A DNA stretch of 64,000 nt from Urechidicola vernalis (GTDB lineage Bacteria; Bacteroidota; Bacteroidia; Flavobacteriales; Flavobacteriaceae), in the NCBI RefSeq assembly GCF_031846385.1, contig NZ_JAVRHV010000005.1, positions 124,001 to 188,000 on the forward strand, written 5' to 3'. The stretch's first letter is position 1, and each line of letters begins with the position of its first letter. Below, piece by piece: positions 17,528 through 26,712 of this stretch. The notes below the pieces were generated by a model. That model was given only the letters and a program-made list of their open reading frames with translations. It made no database searches and was not told where the DNA came from. Position numbers and translations under genes: made by a program.

Positions 17528-18259
17528 TTAGTTCCAATAATCTGCCACCCATGGAGCAGGTCTTACATATCGATACCATTTACCACGACCACCTTTAATG
17601 GCTTTATGAGGATTTATTTCTCCATGAAAGATGATAATTTTTGACCCTTCTGGAATAGTGGGTTTTTTCCAAAAGGCCAATGGGAATCTAGAAATACAAT
17701 CGTATTTAAAACTAGGGCACCAGGCTTTATCCCAATATTGTAATTTCCCTTTGTCGTTAATGGCGTGTGTAAGGTATTCCTGTTCGTTTCTATGTTCTTT
17801 AATTACGTTGTCAAAGTTGGCAATAAAATCATCAAAAACATACCCATGTTTACCAATATCAAAGCGATAAACAGAGGAATTTCCTGTTATTCTCCATGAA
17901 CGCCAACTATGATCTTTTATAATCCTGAACTCACCTTCAACATCAAAGAAACAATCAATATTATCTACAATTACGATATCTAAATCTAAAAACAAGGCTC
18001 TTCCTTCCAAACCATATAAATCGGCTTTTAGTGTGGTTAATTTTTTCCACATCCTTTCGGGTAAATTTGATGGTATGTCAATTTCTGGAATTGGGTGACA
18101 TTCTACCTCGTCAATAATTCCAGTTTCGTCATCAGTAAAACAAACCATTTTAAAATCATATGTTAGGTTTTTACTAACCATAGAATATAATCTATTCACG
18201 TATTCTGCTCCGTAAAGAGTTCCCCACTTCATGCAAAAAATATAATTTGTTTGCGCCAT
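17528..18259 (-). CDS. Glycosyltransferase (GT-A fold)
   Basis: A 243-residue cytosolic glycosyltransferase. The DxD-type metal motif is in LFLDLDIVIV (near residue 92), preceded by a GLEGRALF segment. There is no signal peptide or membrane segment. It is closest in look to glycosyltransferases annotated in Flavobacteria beside sugar or LPS genes, but no such genes are nearby. The upstream partner is a conserved acidic protein one base away, so the pair is likely one transcript. Donor and acceptor sugars are unknown. Confidence 0.75.
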   Translation of the reverse strand: MAQTNYIFCMKWGTLYGAEYVNRLYSMVSKNLTYDFKMVCFTDDETGIIDEVECHPIPEIDIPSNLPERMWKKLTTLKADLYGLEGRALFLDLDIVIVDNIDCFFDVEGEFRIIKDHSWRSWRITGNSSVYRFDIGKHGYVFDDFIANFDNVIKEHRNEQEYLTHAINDKGKLQYWDKAWCPSFKYDCISRFPLAFWKKPTIPEGSKIIIFHGEINPHKAIKGGRGKWYRYVRPAPWVADYWN

Positions 18260-18260
18260 C

Positions 18261-19049
18261 CTATAAGAATTTACGTTCTATTAAATTTATAAACCGGCCT
18301 TCAAACTCTTCTTTACCAGTCCAGTCGTAATCTGGTTTCACCATTTTTTTGATAAAATTCTTAGCCTCTTTTTCTGTTTTAAACGAGTTTAATTGAGAAA
18401 GAACTCGGTTAAAATCAGCCTGAGAATGATTAAATAAATGCTTTACAAATGCAATACGATCATTTAATCCTACTTGAATATTTTTTTGAAGCACATCATT
18501 TAAAGAAGTTTTGGTTTGCGTTTTAACATCTTCAGCTTTAGAAAATAAATTTGTCGTTACATCAGCAGAAACAGCATCTTTAAACTCTTCTTCAATGGTT
18601 AATTGTTTTATGGGTTCAGTTTTAACCGCTTCTGATTCAGAAGTATCATTTTCTTCCGGCGACTCTATATCTAACACAATTTCCTCTTCAACTTCTTCTT
18701 CAACATCAACTTCAGATTGTGTAATTTCTATTTTGGTTTCGACAGTTTCAACTGGTTCTTCAGTCTTTTGAATTTCAATTTTCTCTTCAACTTCTTCCAC
18801 CTGCAATAATTCCTCTGCAATTTCAACCTTATTATTTTCAACAGCAACTTCAATTTTTTCTAATAACTCTTCTTTGGTTTCTGTTGCAGTTGAAGTCGTT
18901 TCTAAATACTCATCAACAAAAGCCAAAACAGATAGTCTTTCATGCAATTCTCTTGCTTTCTCTTTTAAAGCATTTACATCATTTCTGTTTTTCATTTGCA
19001 AAATAGTATGAGCTAAACTCACTAATTCGGCTTCCAATCTTTTGTGCAT
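18261..19049 (-). CDS. Conserved protein with acidic low-complexity middle, unknown function
   Basis: A 262-residue protein in three parts. A helical N-terminal domain (1-60) begins MHKRLEAELVSLAHTILQM. A strongly acidic, low-complexity linker of Glu, Val and Ser (~65-165) follows. The C-terminal helical domain (~180-262) contains LNDRIAFVKHLFNHSQADF and ends in DYDWTGKEEFEGRFINLIERKF. The ends look conserved and the middle looks free to vary, as in flavobacterial proteins of unknown function I have seen. The tail could be a partner-binding domain; no enzyme motif is seen. Confidence 0.7.
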   Translation of the reverse strand: MHKRLEAELVSLAHTILQMKNRNDVNALKEKARELHERLSVLAFVDEYLETTSTATETKEELLEKIEVAVENNKVEIAEELLQVEEVEEKIEIQKTEEPVETVETKIEITQSEVDVEEEVEEEIVLDIESPEENDTSESEAVKTEPIKQLTIEEEFKDAVSADVTTNLFSKAEDVKTQTKTSLNDVLQKNIQVGLNDRIAFVKHLFNHSQADFNRVLSQLNSFKTEKEAKNFIKKMVKPDYDWTGKEEFEGRFINLIERKFL

Positions 19050-19065
19050 AAGTTCGAAAATTTAG

Positions 19066-19097
19066 TTGGTGGTACGTGTTTATTTTTGATACATTTG
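19066..19097 (+). promoter_or_regulatory. Promoter of tdk-alr: TTGG-N20-TACATTTG
   Basis: The -33 TTGG at 19066-19069 and the -7 TACATTTG at 19090-19097 are separated by 20 bases, a full match to the Bacteroidota sigma-A promoter. The start codon of tdk lies 51 bases further on. Confidence 0.7.
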
Positions 19098-19148
19098 TAG
19101 GGTTAGCAAGATAAATTTGTTTAACCTTACAAGTCCGAAAATTACAAA

Positions 19149-19778
19149 ATGTTTCTTGAAAATACAGTAAATCATACAGAACAATTTGGGTGGATAGAAG
19201 TTATTTGTGGGTCGATGTTTTCAGGAAAAACTGAAGAATTAATTCGACGACTAAGAAGAGCTCAGTTCGCAAAGCAAAAAGTTGAAATTTTTAAACCAGC
19301 GGTTGACATTCGTTATGATGAAGAGAAAGTGGTTTCTCATGACTCTAATGAAATAAGGTCTACACCGGTTCCAGCGGCCGCCAATATTAGAATTTTGGCA
19401 AGTGATGTTGATGTAGTTGGTATTGATGAGGCGCAATTTTTTGATGATGAAATTGTAGCGGTCTGCAATGATTTGGCGAATAGAGGGGTTAGAGTAATTG
19501 TAGCAGGGTTGGACATGGATTTTAAAGGAAACCCGTTTGGACCTATGCCTGCCTTAATGGCCACTGCAGAATATGTGACCAAAGTACATGCTGTATGTAC
19601 GAGAACTGGAAACTTAGCCCATTATAGTCATAGAACTGCAGAGGGTGACGATTTGGTTTTATTGGGAGAAACCCAAGAATATGAACCGTTGAGTAGGGCG
19701 GCATATTACAAGGCAAATCTTGAAAAAAAAGTTGCCAAAATGGATGTTATTGAAGAAGAGATAAAAAAAGATGAGTAA
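19149..19778 (+). CDS. tdk: Thymidine kinase
   Basis: A 209-residue type-II (TK1-like) thymidine kinase that phosphorylates thymidine and deoxyuridine for salvage. The P-loop GSMFSGKTEEL lies near residues 21-31, the acidic motif is VGIDEAQFF (~95), and the lasso-region tail is present. Unlike most TK1-type enzymes the structural zinc cysteines are largely absent: CTRTGNLAHYSHR and LSRAAYY stand where two CxxC pairs normally occur. The stop overlaps the alr start by 8 bases, so translation is probably coupled. Confidence 0.92.
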   Translation: MFLENTVNHTEQFGWIEVICGSMFSGKTEELIRRLRRAQFAKQKVEIFKPAVDIRYDEEKVVSHDSNEIRSTPVPAAANIRILASDVDVVGIDEAQFFDDEIVAVCNDLANRGVRVIVAGLDMDFKGNPFGPMPALMATAEYVTKVHAVCTRTGNLAHYSHRTAEGDDLVLLGETQEYEPLSRAAYYKANLEKKVAKMDVIEEEIKKDE

Positions 19779-20871
19779 CCATGTTACCACTTTACGAATT
19801 GATTTAAACGCCTTACATTTTAATTTAAATTATTTTAAATCTAAAGTTAAGAGCGAGACTAAAATAATGGCCGTTGTTAAAGCTTTCGGTTATGGTAGCG
19901 ACGCTATTGCTGTTGCACAATTTATCCAAAATAAGGTTTCTTATTTTGCTGTTGCGTATACCCATGAAGGAGTAAGTCTTAGAGAAGTGGGAATTAAAAC
20001 ACCAATTTTGGTTTTACACCCTCAGAAAGAGAATTTAGTGGATCTATTATCGTATGACTTAGAACCAAACTTATACAATAGAAACATTCTTGAAGAATTT
20101 GTTGAAATAGCAAGTCACAATAAAGTAACAGATTACCCTGTCCATATTAAATTTAATACTGGATTAAATAGATTAGGGTTTTCGTTTGAAGATATTGATT
20201 ATTTGAGGAATGAATTAAAAGAGAGCCTAGCATTAAAAGTTAAATCTCTTTTCTCTCATCTGGCCGCCTCGGAAGACCTTAATGAAAAGGAATTTACACT
20301 TGACCAAATTGCTTTATTCAAAAAGATTTCAACGGAATTCCAACATAAATTTGGATTTATGCCTGAACTTCATTTATGCAATACATCTGGGGTTTTAAAT
20401 TACCCGGAAGCTCATTTAGATATGGTGCGAGTAGGAATTGGTTTATACGGACTTACCAATGAAAAAAACGCCGGTTTGGTGTTAAAAAACGTACTTTCCT
20501 TAAAATCTATAATATCTCAAATTCATTCCCTTAAAAAAGGTGAGAGTATTGGATATAACAGAGGCTTAATCGCTAAAGAATCTATGCATATAGCTACAAT
20601 TCCTATTGGTCATGCCGATGGAATACCAAGAATCCTTGGAAATGGAAAAGGGTTTGTACATATTAATGGACAGAAAGTACAAATTGTGGGTAATGTGTGT
20701 ATGGATATGATAATGGTAGATATTTCAGGTATTGAATGCAAAGAAGGTGATTCTGTAGTTATTTTTGATAGCCAAGAATCCATTGAAGAATTAGCAACTG
20801 CAGCCGATACCATTTCGTATGAAATGCTAACCGCTATTTCACAACGAGTTAGAAGAGTGTTGGTGTCTTAA
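19771..20871 (+). CDS. alr: Alanine racemase
   Basis: A 366-residue PLP enzyme that makes D-alanine for peptidoglycan. The PLP lysine is in MAVVKAFGYGSDA (near residue 37). Substrate-binding arginine and tyrosine regions include HLCNTSG and GYNRGL, and the C-terminal beta domain has VCMDMIMVDIS. The usual GYADG motif reads GHADG here, a change I have seen in Flavobacteria. It overlaps tdk by 8 bases and precedes mscL by 45 bases. Confidence 0.92.
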   Translation: MSNHVTTLRIDLNALHFNLNYFKSKVKSETKIMAVVKAFGYGSDAIAVAQFIQNKVSYFAVAYTHEGVSLREVGIKTPILVLHPQKENLVDLLSYDLEPNLYNRNILEEFVEIASHNKVTDYPVHIKFNTGLNRLGFSFEDIDYLRNELKESLALKVKSLFSHLAASEDLNEKEFTLDQIALFKKISTEFQHKFGFMPELHLCNTSGVLNYPEAHLDMVRVGIGLYGLTNEKNAGLVLKNVLSLKSIISQIHSLKKGESIGYNRGLIAKESMHIATIPIGHADGIPRILGNGKGFVHINGQKVQIVGNVCMDMIMVDISGIECKEGDSVVIFDSQESIEELATAADTISYEMLTAISQRVRRVLVS

Positions 20872-20916
20872 AAATCATTATATTAGTATTCTAATTACTA
20901 ATTAAAACTAATTATT

Positions 20917-21318
20917 ATGGGAATGCTCAAAGAATTTAAAGCCTTTGCAATGAAGGGAAACCTTGTAGATATTGCTGTTGGTTTTGTAATGGGTGCCGCA
21001 TTTAAAAGTGTGGTTACTTCGTTTACAGGAGGAATTGTTTCTCCGTTAATAGGACTGATATTTAATTCTAACTTTAAAGATTTAAAATATGTGGTAAAGG
21101 AAGGCGTTGCAAATGCAGAAGGTAAAATTGAGGGAGAAGTTGCTGTGTTGTATGGCGATTTTTTAACAAACACGATCGATTTTATTATAGTCGCGTTTGT
21201 GATGTTTATGGTTGTAAAAGGGGTAAATAAAATGAAAACTCCACCGCCGCCGCCTGCACCATCCGGTCCAAGTGACAATGATCTACTTGCCGAGATTAGA
21301 GATTTATTGAAAAAATAA
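20917..21318 (+). CDS. mscL: Large-conductance mechanosensitive channel
   Basis: A 133-residue inner-membrane channel with two membrane helices and the MscL signature: an amphipathic N-terminal helix (EFKAFAMKGN), TM1 with VDIAVGFVMGAAF (residues ~17-30) and TM2 near 85-100. A proline-rich linker (TPPPPPAPSGPS) leads to a C-terminal bundle helix LLAEIRDLLKK. It opens under membrane tension and relieves hypo-osmotic shock. It is monocistronic or a tail of tdk-alr, with a strong terminator directly after. Confidence 0.95.
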   Translation: MGMLKEFKAFAMKGNLVDIAVGFVMGAAFKSVVTSFTGGIVSPLIGLIFNSNFKDLKYVVKEGVANAEGKIEGEVAVLYGDFLTNTIDFIIVAFVMFMVVKGVNKMKTPPPPPAPSGPSDNDLLAEIRDLLKK

Positions 21319-21325
21319 AGTTAAA

Positions 21326-21356
21326 AGCCTGATATTTAAAAATATCGGGCTTTTTT
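21326..21356 (+). terminator. Terminator after mscL, overlapping convergent gene end
   Basis: An 11-bp stem (agcctgatatt / aatatcgggct, one G-T pair), a 4-base loop and then T6. Its right end touches the stop codon of the minus-strand oxidoreductase gene, so it probably serves both transcripts. Confidence 0.88.
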
Positions 21357-22575
21357 AAAACCACCCATTTACCAATTCGTTTTTGGTCATTCTAACAATG
21401 GCAGCATATGGGCTGTAATTTGGTTTTAAAGGTTTGTTTTTTGCAATTTGATGTATTTGATAATCGTAGAATCCAGCTTCGGCAAAATCGCTCATTTTTT
21501 TAATTGGAAAATCAAAGGAAGCATCTTGCATGGTTGTTTTTTCTTTGTTCACAAAACAAGAAGGAAATGATTCATCAGCCAAATATGGTCTTGCAAAACC
21601 GATCATTTCTAATTCGTTATTTGCTATTACTTGCTCACAAAATTCTAAGGTTCGAAATCCACCAGTTACCATTAAGGGAATATTTGTTTCTTTTCTAACT
21701 TTCTCGGCAAACTCCATAAAATAAGCCTCTCTTTTTCGAGTAGATTCGCGTTCACTACGTTTTGTTAAGAACACAATATTCTCATAGGTTCCGCCAGAAA
21801 TTTCAAGCAAATCGATGTTTAGTTCTTTCAATCGCTCAATTACATAAAAGGCATCTTTTTCATCAAATCCACCACGTTGAAAATCTGCTGAATTTAATTT
21901 AACTGCTATAGGAAAATCTGCACCAAGTTCTATCCTTGCTTTTTTAATTATTTCTAATAAAACTCTAGATCTATTTTCTATAAAGCCTCCATACTCGTCC
22001 GTTCTTTTATTGGTATTTGGTGATAAAAATTGGCTTAATAAATAACCATGAGCAGCATGAAACTGAACTCCTGTAAATCCTGCTTTTTTACAAACTTTTG
22101 CGGTGGTAACATAACGCTCTATTACATCTTCAATTTGCTCAATTGTCATTGCCTTTGGCTTGGCAAATAGGCCTAATTTTTTCAATTTTACGGCGGATGG
22201 AGCAATAGGATTAAAGGTTGAAAAAATGGTTGATTGCCTTCCTCCATGGCTTATTTGTGCCCAGAACTGATTACCATTACTAGTTCCAGCCTTTGCATAT
22301 TTTGTTAATTGCTCTAACCCACTTTCATTTTCTACAACAACATTTCCAGATGATTCTTTATAGCGTTTATCTACCATAATGTTTCCTGATATTAGAAGCC
22401 CAGTTCCAGAATTAGCCCACTTCTTATATAAATTGGTTAAGGTATCTGTGGCGTAAAAGTTTTTATCAGACAAACGTTCGGTCATTGCAGCTTTCGCAAT
22501 TCTATTCGGAATTACTACACCACATGGTAATGTAAATGGCTGCAGTAAAGGAGAGTACCTATTAAATTTTGTCAT
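21355..22575 (-). CDS. Old-yellow-enzyme family NADH:flavin oxidoreductase
   Basis: A 406-residue single-domain FMN enzyme of the OYE family. The substrate-binding histidine pair is within QFHAAHGYLLSQFLSP (near 175-190), the N-terminal core is GVVIPNRIAKAAMTERL, and FMN-phosphate ligands are in the VTGGFR region near 305. It lacks the C-terminal FAD/4Fe-4S domains of 2,4-dienoyl-CoA reductases. It probably reduces activated C=C bonds with NAD(P)H; the physiological substrate is unknown. A MOSC gene lies 5 bases upstream in the same operon. Confidence 0.85.
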   Translation of the reverse strand: MTKFNRYSPLLQPFTLPCGVVIPNRIAKAAMTERLSDKNFYATDTLTNLYKKWANSGTGLLISGNIMVDKRYKESSGNVVVENESGLEQLTKYAKAGTSNGNQFWAQISHGGRQSTIFSTFNPIAPSAVKLKKLGLFAKPKAMTIEQIEDVIERYVTTAKVCKKAGFTGVQFHAAHGYLLSQFLSPNTNKRTDEYGGFIENRSRVLLEIIKKARIELGADFPIAVKLNSADFQRGGFDEKDAFYVIERLKELNIDLLEISGGTYENIVFLTKRSERESTRKREAYFMEFAEKVRKETNIPLMVTGGFRTLEFCEQVIANNELEMIGFARPYLADESFPSCFVNKEKTTMQDASFDFPIKKMSDFAEAGFYDYQIHQIAKNKPLKPNYSPYAAIVRMTKNELVNGWF

Positions 22576-22580
22576 GATAG

Positions 22581-23123
22581 TTACTTTTTTGTGTTGTATA
22601 CTTCCGCAATGGTTTGCGTGTCTTTTTTGATATTCTCAGGAATAAGGATGTCTCCAGTTTCAACTTTTCCAGTTTTTAAAACCTTAAAATAAATACCACT
22701 TTTAGTACTATTCCAAAATTGCTTTACGATGGTTTGTGTTTCAAATCGAATACCTAATTTAAAACAAGGTTGTCTTGGTTTGGTTACTTCAAGTAGGCAT
22801 TGTCCTAATTGATAGGTACTGCCAACAGTAATGTTTTCTTCGTCTAACTCATCAAAAGTCAAATTTTCTCCAAACATTCCGAATTCCCAATCTAGATTGG
22901 GGTGCAAATCTTTGAAATATACATAGTGCTGGGCTGAATAGCCATAAACAGCTTGCTCTGATCCTCCATGGTGCTTTCTGTCTACAACGGCATCATCTTC
23001 TACATCTTCTTCCCCTAAGAAAATTGATCCATTGGTTGGGTATTTATAAATACCAGTTTCAACAGATTTATTTTTCCATTGAATTACTTTTCTTTCACCA
23101 ATATTTGTAGCTAAAACTTTCAT
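22581..23123 (-). CDS. MOSC domain protein
   Basis: A 180-residue stand-alone MOSC domain of the YiiM type. The conserved cysteine that binds molybdenum cofactor or handles sulfur is in TKPRQPCFKLG, and an N-terminal DRKHHGGSEQAVYGYS motif matches the family. YiiM-like proteins help reduce N-hydroxylated compounds in other bacteria. Its start overlaps the GH3 stop by 4 bases, and it lies 5 bases upstream of the oxidoreductase gene. The reductase partner could be that flavin enzyme, but this is inference. Confidence 0.85.
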   Translation of the reverse strand: MKVLATNIGERKVIQWKNKSVETGIYKYPTNGSIFLGEEDVEDDAVVDRKHHGGSEQAVYGYSAQHYVYFKDLHPNLDWEFGMFGENLTFDELDEENITVGSTYQLGQCLLEVTKPRQPCFKLGIRFETQTIVKQFWNSTKSGIYFKVLKTGKVETGDILIPENIKKDTQTIAEVYNTKK

Positions 23124-24610
23124 AGGATATAATTTTCTAAACGATCAACAATTTTTCTGTCGTTTGAAAGCCTCGGGATTTTATTTTGCCCCCCTAACTT
23201 TCCTTGAGACTTCATATATTCATGAAAGCCACCTCTCTTTACAATCGATATTTTTAAGGGTTGTAAAATTTTACCCTCAATTAAATCTTTATAATAGCTG
23301 TTTTGTTTTTGTAACGAGTTATCGATGTCCAATTTAAAAGTCTCAATATCGTTTGGTATTTCCTCAAATTCCACAAACCATTCATGATAAGGTAATTCAT
23401 TTTTAGTCTTAATTTTAGGAGCCAAAGTATATTCGGTAACACTTGCGTTTGAATTGATAGTTGCTTCTAGCATTGCAGATTCCACTTCTTTACCAATAAC
23501 ATGTTCTCCAAATGCTGATATAAAATGTTTTATACGTCCTGTAACCAATATCCTATGAGGTTTTAGGTTCACAAATGCTATAGTATCCCCAATATTATAA
23601 CCCCAAAGACCTGCATTGGTATTTAAAATAATAACATAGTTTACTCCTATTTCAACATCGGCAATCGAAAGTCTTGTCGGATTTTCATCATAAAATTCGT
23701 CAGCTGGTATAAATTCATAAAAAATACCACCATTTAAATTTAATAGCATACCAATTTCATCGGTATCTTGATAGGCAATAAATCCTTCAGAAGCAGGATA
23801 TAATTCTACCGACGGCACATTGCGACCAATTAATTCTTCAAACTTTTTTCGATAAGGTTCGTAGTTAACGCCGCCATAAACAAAAACTTCAAAATTTGGA
23901 AAAACGTCTCCAACTTTCTTACCAGTTCTAGCTACAATTCGTTCAAAATACATTTGTACCCAAGATGGAATTCCACCAATTAAACGCATATCTTCATTAA
24001 TGGTTTCATCAATTACTTTCTCAACTTTTGTTTCCCAATCTTCAATACAATTTGTTTCCCAGCTTGGCAGTCTATTTTTTTGCAAATAACCAGGGACATA
24101 ATGCGCAGAAATTCCTGAAAGTCTTCCGACTTTAACTCCATTTTTTTCATTTAATTCTGGACTGCCTTGAAGAAAGATCATTTTACCCTCAACAAAATTC
24201 GCTTTCTTTTTTCGGTTGATGTACATTAATAGTGCATTTCTAGCGCCCTTAATATGTTCGGGCATAGAGGATTTGGTAAGGGGAATGTATTTTGTGCCAG
24301 AAGTAGTTCCTGAAGTTTTGGCAAAGTACAGCGGTTTTCCCTTCCATAAAACATTCGATTCTCCGGCAACAACACGATCTACATATGGTCTTAAACCTTC
24401 GTAATCTCTAATAGGGATATTTGTTTTAAAATCGCCGTAATTTTTTATGTTAGAAAAGTTATGATCTTTTCCAAATGAGGTATATTTTGCTTTGGAAAGC
24501 AGTTTTTCCATTACTTTATCCTGCGTTTTAACAGGATTATATGCCCATTTATAAATACGTTTTACTACGCTTTTTGCAAATGGAATCGCTAGAATTGATT
24601 TTATATTCAT
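23120..24610 (-). CDS. GH3 family acyl-adenylating enzyme
   Basis: A 496-residue member of the GH3 auxin-responsive-promoter family within the ANL superfamily. The ATP-binding P-loop is FAKTSGTTSGTKYIPLTKS (residues ~91-109) and there is a YPASEGFIAYQ segment near 270. GH3 enzymes in plants join jasmonate or auxin to amino acids; bacterial members occur widely in Bacteroidota without a defined substrate. It abuts the upstream M23 gene (no gap) and overlaps the MOSC gene by 4 bases, so the three are translated from one message. Confidence 0.88.
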   Translation of the reverse strand: MNIKSILAIPFAKSVVKRIYKWAYNPVKTQDKVMEKLLSKAKYTSFGKDHNFSNIKNYGDFKTNIPIRDYEGLRPYVDRVVAGESNVLWKGKPLYFAKTSGTTSGTKYIPLTKSSMPEHIKGARNALLMYINRKKKANFVEGKMIFLQGSPELNEKNGVKVGRLSGISAHYVPGYLQKNRLPSWETNCIEDWETKVEKVIDETINEDMRLIGGIPSWVQMYFERIVARTGKKVGDVFPNFEVFVYGGVNYEPYRKKFEELIGRNVPSVELYPASEGFIAYQDTDEIGMLLNLNGGIFYEFIPADEFYDENPTRLSIADVEIGVNYVIILNTNAGLWGYNIGDTIAFVNLKPHRILVTGRIKHFISAFGEHVIGKEVESAMLEATINSNASVTEYTLAPKIKTKNELPYHEWFVEFEEIPNDIETFKLDIDNSLQKQNSYYKDLIEGKILQPLKISIVKRGGFHEYMKSQGKLGGQNKIPRLSNDRKIVDRLENYIL

Positions 24611-25480
24611 TTATTCGAAATCAATAAAATTAGTTGGATTTACTGGATAACCGTCACTCCATAATTCAAAATGTAAATGAGGGCCAGTAGTTAGTTCACC
24701 AGTAGATCCTGAACTTGCAATAACTTCACCAGACTTTACTAAATCTCCTTGTTGCTTATGCAATTCTCCATTGTGTTTGTATATTGAGATATATTTTTTA
24801 GTATGCTGTAATACGATTACATGTCCCGTAGCTGCAGTCCATTCTGCAAAAACAACTGTACCATCTGCAACGGCCTTAACAGGGGTTCCAGTTTTAACAA
24901 CAACATCAACGGCGAAATGACGAAGGTTTATATCGTAGGTTTGCGTGATTTTTCCTGTTACGGGAGCAAAAAATACAATTCCTACATCTTTTTGGGCCTC
25001 GTTAAAAAAACTGTATTTGTCTTCACTTTCAACTTCTAGTCGGAAAAGAGAGTCTAATTCGGAACTATCTATTTGCAATGAATCTTGATTGAACTGTAAT
25101 GTTTCAAACACCGAGTCTTTATCAAAATTAAAAGCAGTAACATCATCCATTAATACATTCTGAAAATTACTAATGTATCGGTTATTCACTTCTAGAATAG
25201 TTTCTAAAGAATCAATTTTTAAAATTAATTCATTTGTTTGTTTTTTTAGTTTAAGAGATGAATAGCCCGGAATATATTCCTTTAGAGAAGTAAAAGAGAT
25301 TAAAGCCGCTGTAACACTAATTAATATTATAGCGACAATGCCAATTGCAATAAATACGTTTAACCGACTCATTTTAAAAGACAACTTTTCTTCAAAAGTA
25401 TCTTCGTTAATCAATACCATACGGTATTTGTGAGTGAGTTTCTGTTTTAGATTCTTTTTATTTTGTGTTTGTTCTGTCAT
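24611..25480 (-). CDS. Membrane-anchored M23 family metallopeptidase
   Basis: A 289-residue protein with one N-terminal membrane helix (NVFIAIGIVAIILISVTAAL), a periplasmic predicted coiled coil, and a C-terminal LytM/M23 domain. Zinc ligands are in RHFAVDVVV and HLHFELWSDG, so the domain looks catalytically complete. It probably cleaves peptidoglycan cross-links or activates amidases during envelope growth. ATG 25480 is preferred over a start at 25498 because the extra six residues are atypical. It abuts the GH3 gene with no spacer. Confidence 0.88.
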   Translation of the reverse strand: MTEQTQNKKNLKQKLTHKYRMVLINEDTFEEKLSFKMSRLNVFIAIGIVAIILISVTAALISFTSLKEYIPGYSSLKLKKQTNELILKIDSLETILEVNNRYISNFQNVLMDDVTAFNFDKDSVFETLQFNQDSLQIDSSELDSLFRLEVESEDKYSFFNEAQKDVGIVFFAPVTGKITQTYDINLRHFAVDVVVKTGTPVKAVADGTVVFAEWTAATGHVIVLQHTKKYISIYKHNGELHKQQGDLVKSGEVIASSGSTGELTTGPHLHFELWSDGYPVNPTNFIDFE

Positions 25481-25554
25481 AAATCCTCTTAAAAGCAAAT
25501 ATACAACGGAAATTGCTTAGAATAATTTCATTTAAAAATACAGTAATTTTCCCT

Positions 25555-26136
25555 CTAATTTTTATAGAAATTCATTTCATCTATAAAGTTCCACACAGCA
25601 ACAGGCACCAAAGGCTTAAAGTTTTTATTGTTTTTAATTGAGTTTCTAATAAGTGTAGCCGAAATCTCGATTATTGGAGCTTCAATTTTTTCAATGTTAT
25701 GGTGAGAAATTAGTTCTGAAGTTTCAAGTTTTTTAGAAACTCTTGGATAAATCAAAATTGAATAGTTTTCCAATAAAATTTCGTAATTTTTCCATTTATG
25801 AAGACCATTAAGATTGTCTTCTCCCATAATCATTGAGAACTGATGCGTTGGATATTTTTCGGTTAAATGCGCAAGCGTATTTACCGTGTAATTAGGTTGG
25901 GGAAGCCCAAATTCTATATTTGAAGCCTTTAAATTGGGATAATCTTCAACAGCAATTTTCACCATTGACAATCTATGGATATCTGCTAAAAGCGAACTCT
26001 TTTTTTTATGTGGATTGTGAGGTGTAACAACAAACCAGACCTGATCTAAATCTGAATGTTCTACAAAATGATTTGCAATGATTAAATGACCAATATGAAT
26101 CGGATTGAAGCTCCCAAAAAACAAACCAACTTTCAT
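25555..26136 (-). CDS. nadD: Nicotinate-nucleotide adenylyltransferase
   Basis: A 193-residue nucleotidyltransferase that makes nicotinate adenine dinucleotide in NAD synthesis. The ATP-binding motif GSFNPIHIGH is at residues 8-17, the conserved HNPHKKKSSLL follows (residue ~40), and the C-terminal ISATLIRNSI motif is present. It is separated by 3 bases from gmk, forming part of the yicC-gmk-nadD cluster common in Bacteroidota. Confidence 0.93.
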   Translation of the reverse strand: MKVGLFFGSFNPIHIGHLIIANHFVEHSDLDQVWFVVTPHNPHKKKSSLLADIHRLSMVKIAVEDYPNLKASNIEFGLPQPNYTVNTLAHLTEKYPTHQFSMIMGEDNLNGLHKWKNYEILLENYSILIYPRVSKKLETSELISHHNIEKIEAPIIEISATLIRNSIKNNKNFKPLVPVAVWNFIDEMNFYKN

Positions 26137-26139
26137 ATT

Positions 26140-26712
26140 CTATTTTTTAGTAAAATCTGAGATCAAGTTAAATGCTGTTTTTTTAGCATCGTCTAAGTTG
26201 TCATTTATCACAATTTCATCAAAAAGTGGCGCGGTGGCTAATTCTGCCGAAGCCTTTGCAACACGCATATTTATTTTATCATCACTTTCAGTTTGCCTCT
26301 TTTTTAAACGGATTTTTAATTCGTCTATACTTGGAGGTTTTACAAAAATCGCCAATGTTTGATCTGGAAACTTACGCTTGATTCTTAATCCACCGGAGAC
26401 GTCAATATCAAAAATAACATGTTTACCCAGTGCCCAAATGCGTTCAACTTCTGTTTTTAAAGTACCATAAAAATTATCACGATACACTTCTTCCCACTCC
26501 AAGAATTCTTCGTTTTTTATTTTGTTTTTAAATTCTGACGCAGATAAAAAATAATAATCTTTACCTTCTTCTTCAGTGCCACGTTTATCTCTGGAAGTTG
26601 CAGAAATTGAAAACTCAAGGTTTAACTCAGTCTGTTTTAGTAAATGACGTACGATGGTAGTTTTACCAGATCCTGATGGTGCCGAAAAAACAATTAACTT
26701 ACCTTTACTCAT
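26140..26712 (-). CDS. gmk: Guanylate kinase
   Basis: A 190-residue kinase that converts GMP to GDP. The P-loop is SAPSGSGKTTI (residues ~9-19), followed by the GMP-binding SATSRDKRGTEEEGKDYYF region and the DIDVSGGLRIKRKF motif. Its ATG shares one base with the stop codon of the upstream yicC gene (TAATG arrangement), giving translational coupling. nadD follows after 3 bases. Confidence 0.95.
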   Translation of the reverse strand: MSKGKLIVFSAPSGSGKTTIVRHLLKQTELNLEFSISATSRDKRGTEEEGKDYYFLSASEFKNKIKNEEFLEWEEVYRDNFYGTLKTEVERIWALGKHVIFDIDVSGGLRIKRKFPDQTLAIFVKPPSIDELKIRLKKRQTESDDKINMRVAKASAELATAPLFDEIVINDNLDDAKKTAFNLISDFTKK

